Assembly: GCA_030279155.1 (NCBI GenBank)
Contig: CM059037.1
Location: 28,019,001 to 28,083,000 of the forward strand
Length of the DNA stretch: 64,000 bases
Source of the DNA: Forsythia viridissima
Taxonomy: Eukaryota; Streptophyta; Magnoliopsida; Lamiales; Oleaceae
Reading direction: 5' to 3'
Shown in pieces: positions 55,370 to 64,000 of this stretch. The translations under genes were made by a program, and so were the position numbers. The notes under the pieces were generated by a model. The model searched no databases. It was not told the origin of the DNA and was given only the letters and a program-made list of their open reading frames with translations. Position 1 is the stretch's first letter. The number at the start of each line of letters is the position of its first letter.

Positions 55370-57340
55370 GGTACAAAGGCCTTCAACCAAGGACTGGGGT
55401 TTGAAGAAGTGGTGAAGCACTTCCAGGGACTTGCTTTGGCAGATGTTAATTGGGGCTTGTGGCTGATGTGGAGGCCTCGCCAATTTCGAGCAGTAACAAA
55501 AAATTCAATGCATTTTATAGAAATGATGTTATCAGCACACTGCAAGGTAGGATGTCTTATATTCAGAGAAAAATGTTTTTTGAAACGTGCTTTGGATATT
55601 TTAGTGAAGCAAACGAGATTGTTTTAAATCATCAGCTCATACACCAAGTGTTGCTTAGGAAAGTAAAGCAGCCCAACGATGATGAGATGTGGTTTAATAT
55701 TAGCGACACATAGAGGAATTTTGCTTGATAACTAGATTACGATGCTTTGGTAAAGATAAACGATTCAAGTATGAATCAATATATTGTAGGAATAAATAAG
55801 ATCTCCTCAGAAATCTACCTAATATACTCAACTCGGACGTTTTTGACATTTTTTTGAAAAACACAAGACTCGGTGACCGGGACATAGTGAATTTTGGAAT
55901 TCATCTCCTCTTGACAAATTTTTTGTTTATCACAGCATACAAGAGATCCGTGGAAGAGTCACTGATGGTTTTGGTAGACTCTGAGGATATGAATTCATAT
56001 GCTTGGGGTAAGGAATTGTTCAATTTTACAATATCTTTGCTCAGATCTGGTTTAAGGAATAAGTCATTGATCGTAGAGGGCGGCGGGAGACCTTACACCG
56101 TCTATAGACTCAATGGATTCTTAATTGCTTTTCAAATATGGATATACGAAAGTCTTCCAGTTCTAGATGGCAAGATTTGTACCAAAATAAGTGATCGACG
56201 TCCATGCATTTTGAACTGGACATCCAATGTGTAAGGGAACTTCATATCAAGACTCAATCTTGGAAAAGATATATTTAGTCATCCTAACGTACGTTTCCTA
56301 CATATTACCTAACATTTATGTAGTGAAGTTACAGGTTTGTCCCATCAAGCCAACCAAGGACAAAATACAGCAGAATTACATAGAAAGGTTCTATCACGAC
56401 TTACAAGAACATCGTGTAGAAAACAGTGACAACAACTTTGCGTCTCATGTGGTACGACAATATCCACGCATTATGAAGAAGCACATTGCTATTGTGTCTA
56501 GCAATAACAATACCTGGTTTGAATGGGAGGGAACATCACAGAGGTTTTGTAGCTTCAATCTATATTTTTTTTTTAGCACAACTTCAAAAATTAAGAAAAA
56601 TTTACAATCTGCAAACTACACTAATTCACACTTTTTTTCCAGAATGGAGCTCTGGCAATTCAGCCAAATGATGCAACTATCACCCATCACCAGCAAAACA
56701 AGACTTCAACGTTGTTGACAACCTTGGTGCTTCCAATTGTGGTCTACCCGTCAAGGAACAACATACTTCCATTCAGAATCTGCCTTCAATAAATAAGTTC
56801 GAACAATCGATGATGAAGGTTTCAAAAATTGTTACTTATGTACAAATTATAATTGTACATGGTTACATCAATAACCGTATGAATTTTTACATTTTAATTT
56901 CCGGTTGTGTTGCTACGATAGGGAGTCCATCAAAAGCCGCATCAGCTATATTTTGACCAAACACGAGAAGGTAGTATCAGACCACTTTATTCTCAAAATG
57001 CAGTTTCAAAATTTCTTCTCTGCAATGGAAAAGTCAATACTCGATGGCCTGGAAGCTGTAAATGCTAATCGCCCAACTGCTACATCTTCGGTCAATGCAA
57101 CTGCCAAAGTTTTTTGGCTTTTCCTTAATCTTCATATAAGATGTGATTTATTAGATGATGTATGTTGTCAATGATACGCTAATAGTACCTTAATCGATAC
57201 TCTTACACTCACTTCTTTTAACTATTTTGCTCGAAGAATGGTGCGAGAAAGACATCCCGTCAAAAGAGAAGTTCAAATTTATTTCGAAAAGTAATGAGAC
57301 CGCAGAAGGCTATCACAAGCAGTGAGATTGATTATCCTAG
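55370..57340 (+). pseudogene. DUF1985-type gene remnant (MULE-associated)
   Basis: The piece at 55450-55713 has QGRMSYIQRKMFFETCFGYF. The central domain at 55854-56234 is a good DUF1985 match from memory: RDIVNFGIHLLLTNFLF, NSYAWGKELFNFTI, and FQIWIYESLPVLDG with ILNWTSNV at the end. A GT donor follows at about 56228 and an acceptor-like TTACAG near 56334. Further plus-strand pieces (56341-56480, 56905-57174) are polar, without the His/Cys motif of a Ulp1 protease that I can see. Stops near 55713 and 55730 show decay. The biochemical role of DUF1985 is unknown. Confidence 0.65.
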
Positions 57341-58143
57341 CTTTGATCTAGGGATTGATTCACAATTTAATGCTACTTATCTTCCACGAACCAAGGCCAA
57401 ATTGGGCTCGTTATTTTAGGACAAAACCGAACTTGGCTCAACTTGTCCTTATAAAGGCCGAGCTCGGCCCTTCTTGGCCTGGGCTGAGTCGGCCTGGCTC
57501 AGCCCATTGCCATATCTACGCTCTCCGCATGCTTCTTTCAATCTGAGAACCATTCCTATGAAAAATTATTTTTAGAATCACCCACACCATATGCAAGTAT
57601 GAAAATGTTGTCATTGGCATCTTGGGTGCACGCAGTGAATAGAGTCCCACCACAACTACATGTTAAGAATGTACCGTCAACAACTATAATAAGCTTGCAA
57701 TGCTTCCATCTCTCGATTCATGCCCTTAATGCCACGAAGATGAACATGAACTTGTCACTGTCATCCGTCTCAATTCTTGTGTATGAACCTGGATTTGATT
57801 GTTTAAGCATATGTAGGTGTGTCGACATTCTTCTATACGACATTTTTGGATCACCTCTTACTATCTCCAATGCACGTTAACGACCCCTCCAAGCCTTCTC
57901 GTAGCTAATTGTTACCCCATAGGTCATCGTCATATCCCTTACAATATCAGCTGCTGGTGTATATACAGTCTTTGCAGAGATAAACTTATGCTTGATGCAG
58001 TTCGCAATAGCTAAACATGTAGCTTGCCTATGATCTCTTAAGACTGTGTGACTATTCTTTACGTTTCTTGTCTTGAACATCGTTGTTTTCTCAATTATCA
58101 AAGCTCTAAGTCCCCATTTGCAGTTAGCATCCAAGCACTTGAA

Positions 58144-59260
58144 CAGAGGTGGTCCTGATATTTTGGGGGCCTTAGGCGAAACTTTGAATGGGACCCCTTA
58201 ATAAATAGTTTAAAATATATATGCACACACTATCTTATATTATAGTGTTGAACCACGTTAAATCTACTGTGTTTGGGCTTCATTGTTCTCTTAAAGTACT
58301 CTATGAAATTACTCGGTTAATTATCTAACAACAAAGAAACATTTTCAGTATGAAAAATCAATCCAACAAATACTAAACACATTTTACTCCCTTACGCATT
58401 CCATTACCCCCTTCCTATAGTATTCTTGCAGTTAAAATAATTTTAAAAAGTTCAAACATATTATAATAGCATAACAAGATAGCGGAAAAAATCAAATATA
58501 AATAATAGACAGATTCACTCTCATTTTCTTTACTTTATTGGCACAAAACTTCATCAGACATCATATGAATCAGAAAAACGGGTTAAATAACTTTCAGATC
58601 CATGAACTTTATCAACAGAGACTTAGAAAACAATAAAACTTAAAATCAAAAGTTCTAACCCTAACCTTAATAATAATATAGCAAAAATAGAAAAAAGATT
58701 AAACTGAAACTAATATGTACCAGTTGACTTTTGTTGATTCAGAAATCCGTTTTTCTCTAATTGTTTTTTAAGGGCAAGTGGTGGGGTTTATGTAATAAAC
58801 GTCAGGGAAGGGGACGAGCTAGCCAATTGGGAAGGTTCATGTGCTAATTTGGGACTTTGTTTTCCATTTGGACTAATTTTCAAAATGTGGCAGATTTTAA
58901 AAAGGGGTTTTTTTCACAAATAACCACAATAAATAAAATATTTCTTAAAATACTTGTCACACTTTTTTTATTATAAAAATACTGTTTTTTATTTTTGTAA
59001 CAATTGTTGTTACATTGTTATTTTAATTATAATAAATGTGTTACATTTGTTATTAACAAACATAACAAATGTAACAACAAGTGTTACAAAAATAAAAAAC
59101 AGTATTTTTATAATAAAAAAAGTTAAATAGTATTTTTTAAATTATTTTATATTTTGTAGTATATGATGAAATTATCACCTTAAAAAATAAATAATTAAAA
59201 AATAAAATTGTGCCAGATTTTTGGAGCCCTGCAATGGTTGGGGGCCCAAGGTCGTGCCAG
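58144..59260. mobile_element. non-autonomous hAT element in MULE transposase
   Basis: 1117 bp, flanked by CACTTGAA (58136-58143) and CACTTCAA (59261-59268), an 8-bp duplication with one mismatch. Left end CAGAGGTGGTCCTGATATTT; right end, read inward, CTGGCACGACCTTGGGCCCC; both have the CAG/CTG start and GGGGGCC-type core of a common plant hAT group. The interior is AT-rich (58200-59200) with no ORF. A near-perfect hairpin lies at about 58970-59120 (AACAAGTGTTACAAAAATAA and its complement). Confidence 0.8.
58968..59122. repeat. inverted repeat inside the non-autonomous hAT element
   Basis: The left arm, including TATTATAAAAATACTGTTTT and TTTTTGTAACAATTGTTGTTA, recurs as its reverse complement around 59070-59122. 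Arm length is about 70 bp with a short centre. Confidence 0.75.
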
Positions 59261-59910
59261 CACTTCAATACATATTCATTCTTTTCTTATTTGTATATTG
59301 TATATTGTAATATATAGTTAATTGCATACAGTGCCACACTGTAGTTAAAAACTTCTTATTCCTAAAAATTGCATCCTTTTTAACATCTTCGATACTAGGT
59401 CGAGGGATGATGTTGCTATCAGTCTCTTCAATAATATGATCTGCATGTCACTTTCTCGCAAATATAATTACCCATTTCTTGAAGTGTTGGAAATCTTGCT
59501 AACAAGAAATTATCCATGGAGCCACATGTTGTGTGTTCTGTGATTGACGTTTCATGAAATCCACTGGCATATGCTTATGTAATTGAATTACATAAGTACC
59601 CTTTCATTACTTTTCACTTTCTCAATATCCACACACAATGGAAACTTTGTCAAATCAAATTCATTTTTATTTTACATATATATAGAAAGACAAAGAACTA
59701 TCCTTGCAAATCCAAATGAGGGCGCGTTTGTTAAAACTTGGTACTGAACAAATATAGCATACTCTGAATCATCTATTTTCAACTCCTTCATTATCATCCC
59801 AACCAAATTCACGTAAGTACACTCCAACGAGACAATTATACCGACCACTGAGTAATCATTATAAGTGCGTGCTTGATCCCATTCACCATCATAATAAATC
59901 AACACACTTA

Positions 59911-61011
59911 ATATTCACATCTGCGAATCACAAATTACACTTTAAACTAATAGATTGTTACCAAAAATATAATCATCCTTCAAAATGTATACATGAATAT
60001 ATATGTAGTATACATAAAGATATATTCATACAACTCATAACAAACTATTAACAAACTATGATAATTTCAATTCTAATTAGCTTACAACCACTTTTGAATC
60101 AAATATTCAACAATCTTACTTATCATATGCTTTGTTACTCAGTTCTTCGACAATTTACATCAACATGTCATAATTGTATGTACATCCGAACAAATTATTC
60201 ATGAATCAAGCATGTGATTTCAAAATTTTTACACTCAATATGTACACAATTCAACATCATTGCAAATCACTTGCATTGTGTATGTTACAAAGTTAAGTTC
60301 CAACTATGCAGATGACGATAATTATTTATCATTGGGCACTTTTAAAGCTTATTTAAGAACTATAATTTCCCCTTTTTGTTCCACTGTATCATAATCAGTC
60401 AAAAACTCAAGAAGAGGGGCAAATTTAGTCCATAAGTGATATCTAAAGTTAATATTTGTTTCACTGACACACAGTTACTAAATGGAGAGAAAATAAGCAA
60501 AAACCTTGTTAATCGAAGTCTTGCAAAGAAATGCAAATAATCTTCAAATGACATGTCCAATAATTGTTCTCCAAACCAAGAAATCAAAATTTCGCAATGA
60601 TACTCAGCAGCTCATCCTTCTTTGTTTTGAATTTCTTGGTATCACAAACACAAAATTAACTCTTTGAATCTTCCAATAAAGTACAGCACCAAATTCATTT
60701 TTGAATTTTGAATTCCCCATCATCAAACTAATGAGTCTCGCTGATTTTGTAACGGTCGAGCAATACGTTGATATTTCTGTTTTTAAAAAAAGCGATTTCA
60801 TTAGACTTGTGAGTATCAATCTATTGTTCATGGGCTAGTTTAACGGCCCATTAAATTTCTACAGATTAAGTAACAATTTAGTAATATTGCACTCATTTAA
60901 GAAGTCCAGTAAAATTCTAAGACGGATTGCACCTTTTAGACGTCCTCTGATTTGCTGACTATCAGTTAAATACCTACTTAAATTCAGCACGTACACCTAT
61001 TGTGCCTTGAC
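59911..61011. other. Unassigned sequence beyond the MULE remnant
   Basis: No gene is supported. Short minus-strand ORFs at 60399-60587 and 60604-60831 lack motifs. The sequence may be the 5' flank and terminal repeat of the Mutator-like element. Confidence 0.5.
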
Positions 61012-61206
61012 CACTGTTCTAAAAAGCCCGCATAAGCCTCGCCTAGGCTTCGCCTATGCTTGAAGATCGACCTCCACGCCTAGCCACGCATCACACGTTG
61101 CCCTCGCTTTATCCTTGTCTCGCTCTCGTCTAGGACTCGCCTAGGCCTGAAAAGCTTGAAGCTCAGCCTCCACGCCTAGCCACGTTTTACGCTTTTTAAA
61201 ACATTG
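61012..61206. mobile_element. hAT MITE with internal duplication
   Basis: 195 bp, flanked by GCCTTGAC (61004-61011) and GCCTTAAC (61207-61214), 8 bp with one mismatch. The terminal repeats CACTGTTCTAAAAAGC and (inverted) CAATGTTTTAAAAAGC match at most positions. The interior is GC-rich and holds two copies of a CTCCACGCCTAGCCACG word and several CGCCTAGGC words. Confidence 0.85.
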
Positions 61207-61464
61207 GCCTTAACTCAGCACGCTTTGGGACGAGTTACATAGAAATGTGACATGCGGACTTGGGGCGAGGCTGTAAGTTGGCTGCCTAGTTCATATTTGA
61301 AGTATTAAATTTTTTTTTTAAATGTTTATAAATTATAAATGATTTAAAATGTATAGATAATAAATAAATAGTAAATTATATATCCTATAAAATATATAAA
61401 TAAAAAATAAGTCTAACTACTTTAACCGACTTAAATTATAATAAATTATAACAGACAAACACTC

Positions 61465-61585
61465 TCAACTTAAATTATAATTTAAACTGATCAAACATAT
61501 ATTAATCTACACATTTCGTAGAACTCACAGCTTATTTCTTATTATCCATACATTTCATTAAATCCTGAAGTTATAAATGGAGCGC
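61465..61585. repeat. dispersed repeat, copy 2
   Basis: Partner of 13555-13675 in the same orientation, with roughly 75 percent similarity by eye. Confidence 0.5.
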
Positions 61586-61633
61586 ACTCCTTTTGTCAGA
61601 TGCTTCTTTTGAAGAATTGGTCACATGTACTAA

Positions 61634-61868
61634 GAGCAGGTTCGGCGGCAATTTTGGAGCCAAAAATGTATTTTTTTAGTTTGATAAAATTGACTTTTCA
61701 ACCTTTTTACTTGTGAAATGACTATTTTACCCTTAATCAATACATTTCCATTTTAAAATAATAAGAGATAATATAGTCATTTTACTTGCAAAATGTTGAA
61801 AAGTCAACAATCTCAAACCAAAAAAATGCACTTTTGCTCCGACAGCAACATTGCTGTCGAACATGCTC
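61634..61868. mobile_element. Tourist-like (PIF/Harbinger) MITE
   Basis: 235 bp with TAA duplications at 61631-61633 and 61869-61871. Ends GAGCAGGTTCGGCGGCAAT and (inverted) GAGCATGTTCGACAGCAAT; the inverted similarity runs on to about 35 bp and then to GACTTTTCAAC/GTTGAAAAGTC further in. No ORF. Confidence 0.8.
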
Positions 61869-62019
61869 TAAATTTTAATACCCCAACAAGCTCAAATAAT
61901 TAGAAACCTAGGAGGTGGCAAGGGTTGAAAAACACAAACCTATTCTGCTTGTTATGAGCATTTGTGTAAACTGTACTTCGGTTTCGAGAGACGAATTATA
62001 GAGAGAAATAGTCAAACAA

Positions 62020-62454
62020 AGTTAACAACCACAACAGCTAAGCCTCATTGCAAATATCTCACAAGAGTAGAGGAGGCTGTGAAATACGTAATGACTTACC
62101 AAGGAACTGACGTTATGCTAAAAGCAATCTAAGCTGGCAAAACACTGGAGGCAAAACAATGTAGTGTTCTGTGAAATAATATAGAAGTCCAAAACATTCA
62201 ATCTGAAGAGCGTACCGAACAAGAGCCACAAACTCGTCTTACACCTATAAATAAAATCCTAAGAAATGGCATCAAGATGGCTTTTACCACTGTCAATTGA
62301 GCAACCAGGTTCAAAACCAACATTGCTCAATACCCTACTCTCACAAAAGAGGCAGGTAAAATGTGATACAAGGATATCCATAAACCATAAAAGCAAAATT
62401 GCAGATGTCTGAAAAGGCAAATTTCAAAATGAAAAGCATAATTCCCATCCAGCC
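62020..62454 (-). other. EF-1alpha 3' region
   Basis: Sequence after the stop codon on the minus strand. No canonical AATAAA is seen at a convincing distance. No other gene. Confidence 0.5.
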
Positions 62455-63918
62455 TCACTTGGCACCCTTCTTGGCAGCAGCTTTGGTCACCTTAGCACCA
62501 GATGGATCCTTCTTATCAACACCCTTGATGACTCCAACAGCAACAGTCTGACGCATATCCCTAACGGCAAAACGACCAAGAGGTGGGTACTCCGCAAAAG
62601 TCTCCACCACCATGGGCTTGGTTGGAATCATCTTCACAAGACCAGCATCACCGTTCTTCAAAAACTTGGGCTCCTTCTCGATCTCTTTACCAGATCGCCT
62701 GTCAATTTTAGTCTGGAGCTCAGCAAACTTAACAGCAATGTGGGAGGTGTGGCAGTCGAGCACTGGGGCATATCCATTTCCAATCTGACCAGGGTGGTTC
62801 ATGATGATAACCTGGGAGGTAAAGCTAGCAGCTCCCTTGGCAGGATCATCCTTGGAGTTGGAGGCCACATAACCTCGCTTAAGATCCTTGACAGCAACAT
62901 TCTTGACATTGAACCCGACATTATCTCCAGGGAGAGCCTCCTGAAGGGCTTCGTGGTGCATCTCAACAGACTTAACTTCAGTGGTCAACCCAGAGGGGCC
63001 GAAGGTGACGACCATACCAGGCTTGATGACACCAGTCTCCACACGACCGACCGGGACAGTACCAATACCACCAATCTTGTAGACATCCTGAAGTGGGAGT
63101 CGAAGAGGCTTATCTGAGGGCCTCTTGGGCTCCTGAATCTGGTCAAGGGCATCAAGCAGGGTCGGGCCCTTGTACCAGTCAAGATTGGTGGACCTCTCAA
63201 TCATGTTGTCACCCTCAAAACCAGAAATGGGGACGAATGGAATCTTGTCTGGGTTGTACCCAACCTTCTTGATGTAGGAAGAAACTTCCTTCACAATTTC
63301 ATCATATCTAGACTTGGAGTATTTTGGTGTGGTGGCATCCATCTACAGAAGAAAGATCACAACATACAAGATGAATAACTGCTAACGACAAGATTCTACA
63401 TTAACAGGATATAAGAAAAACTTAAAACAGTTGTAAAACATTAAAAATGTTCTCACCTTGTTGCAACAGCAAATCATCTGCTTGACACCGAGCGTGAAAG
63501 CAAGCAAAGCATGCTCACGGGTCTGACCATCCTTGGAGATACCAGCTTCAAAACCACCAGTGGTGGAATCGATGATGAGGACAGCACAGTCAGCCTGAGA
63601 GGTACCAGTAATCATGTTCTTGATAAAGTCACGATGTCCAGGAGCATCAATGACTGTGCAGTAGTACTTGGTGGTCTCGAACTTCCACAAGGCAATATCA
63701 ATGGTAATACCACGCTCACGCTCAGCCTTGAGCTTGTCAAGCACCCAGGCATACTTAAATGACCTCTTGTTCATCTCAGCAGCCTCCTTCTCAAACCTTT
63801 CAATGACACGCTTATCAATACCGCCAAGCTTGTAGATCAAGTGGCCAGTTGTTGTCGACTTTCCAGAGTCAACATGGCCAATGACCACAATGCTAATGTG
63901 AATCTTCTCCTTACCCAT
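62455..63918 (-). CDS. EF1A: translation elongation factor 1-alpha
   Basis: Two coding exons, 63918-63457 (154 codons) and 63342-62455 (295 codons plus stop), joined by a 114-bp GT-AG intron; 449 residues, the usual plant length, no defects. It delivers aminoacyl-tRNA to the ribosome A site in the cytosol, using GTP. G1 loop GHVDSGKS is at residues 14-21, DAPGH at 91-95, and NKMD at 153-156; the intron falls inside NKMD. Domains 2 and 3 follow (PLQDVYKIGGIGTVPVGRVE; then GNGYAPVLDCHTSHIAVKF; and VVETFAEYPPLGRFAVRDMR). The tail is Lys-rich. A 5'-UTR exon edge is visible upstream. Plant genomes hold several near-identical copies; which one this is cannot be told. Confidence 0.97.
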
Positions 63919-63935
63919 GTCAAACTTTCAAGATG
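63919..63935 (-). promoter_or_regulatory. 5'-UTR exon end and leader-intron acceptor of EF-1alpha
   Basis: On the minus strand TTTTTTGCTTTGCAG ends at 63936, a good acceptor, followed by 17 nt of leader and the start codon. Plant EF-1alpha genes typically have a large expression-boosting intron in the leader; most of it would be outside the window. Confidence 0.7.
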
Positions 63936-64000
63936 CTGCAAAGCAAAAAATAAAGTCAGGAAAATATATTTGCTAGACGAATGAAAAAGTTTCACTGGGA

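Larger units (their letters stand above)
57540..59910 (-). pseudogene. MuDR-type transposase, split by a hAT element
   Basis: The start region at 59672-59905 (IYYDGEWDQARTYNDYSVVG, then VNLVGMIMKELKID and YAIFVQYQVL) is the N-terminal part of plant MULE transposases. The MuDR DNA-binding region is broken by the insertion at 58144-59260 and continues at 57877-58134 (CLDANCKWGLRAL, then TVLRDHRQATCLAI). The core start follows at 57560-57700 with VVDGTFLT (first catalytic Asp) and DANDNIFILAYGV. The rest of the DDE domain and the SWIM finger are missing beyond about 57540. Confidence 0.8.
55350..60840. mobile_element. decayed Mutator-like element with DUF1985-type gene
   Basis: A plus-strand DUF1985-type gene remnant (55370-57340) faces a minus-strand MuDR-type transposase remnant (57540-59910) tail to tail. 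DUF1985/Ulp1-like genes are often carried by plant Mutator-like elements (Kaki/KI type). Terminal inverted repeats were not found, so the outer limits are loose and the two could be separate remnants. Confidence 0.55.

Noticed and set aside
57390..57520. GC-rich stretch with GGCC/GGGCTGAG words as a MITE
   Set aside because: Could not find paired ends or a target duplication.
62740..63117. Plus-strand ORF of 125 codons inside EF-1alpha
   Set aside because: Antisense shadow of a strongly biased housekeeping exon.

Overview
The window is from a plant nuclear genome, most likely a eudicot. Two intact intron-containing plant genes set this: a vicilin-like cupin seed protein at 33272-35241 (+) and translation elongation factor 1-alpha at 62455-63918 (-). 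Nearly everything else is transposable-element DNA of plant-typical families (Ty1/copia, Ty3/gypsy, LINE, hAT, Mutator-like elements and MITEs), much of it nested. I cannot name the species.

Layout. 1-2444: 5' end of a Ty3/gypsy element on the minus strand (LTR plus decayed gag). 2445-5395: unassigned AT-rich DNA with one hAT-like MITE. 5413-6312: 5'-truncated LINE with a 17-bp target duplication. 6600-12757: complete but decayed copia element (-) with very short LTRs (about 150 bp) and target duplication AATAC. About 13905-32910: an old gypsy element (+) filled by later insertions: an Ale/RE1-like copia (14589-19515, target duplication TGAAG), a 3' copia fragment (20501-22217, -) and a Tork-like copia (about 22236-31605, +). 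The Tork-like copia itself carries a 3.7-kb hAT transposon (24652-28363) in its integrase region and a 180-bp MITE (30849-31029) in its right LTR. 33272-35241: the vicilin-like gene, whose start codon lies about 360 bp from the end of the old gypsy LTR.

About 36050 to 55265 is a second large gypsy element (-) of the Tat type. It has an antisense coiled-coil ORF and about five 86-bp tandem repeats between pol and the antisense ORF. An Ale-like copia (36669-40933, target duplication AGAAA) sits in the antisense ORF, and an Athila-like element without pol (46608-53838) sits in gag. About 55350-60840 is a decayed Mutator-like region: a DUF1985-type gene (+) tail to tail with a MuDR-type transposase (-), the latter split by a non-autonomous hAT element (58144-59260). 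Two MITEs (61012-61206 and 61634-61868) precede the EF-1alpha gene.

Only the two host genes look functional. Every retroelement ORF carries stops or frameshifts; the hAT transposase has at least two stops. LTR identity, estimated by eye, gives a rough order: the two Ale-like copias are youngest (about 97-98 percent), the Athila-like element is older (upper 80s), and the two gypsy hosts are oldest. I saw no wholly new system. The most unusual items are the four-deep nest, the palindrome-rich linker repeats in one Ale element, the pol-less Athila-like element, and the satellite-like tandem array in the Tat element.
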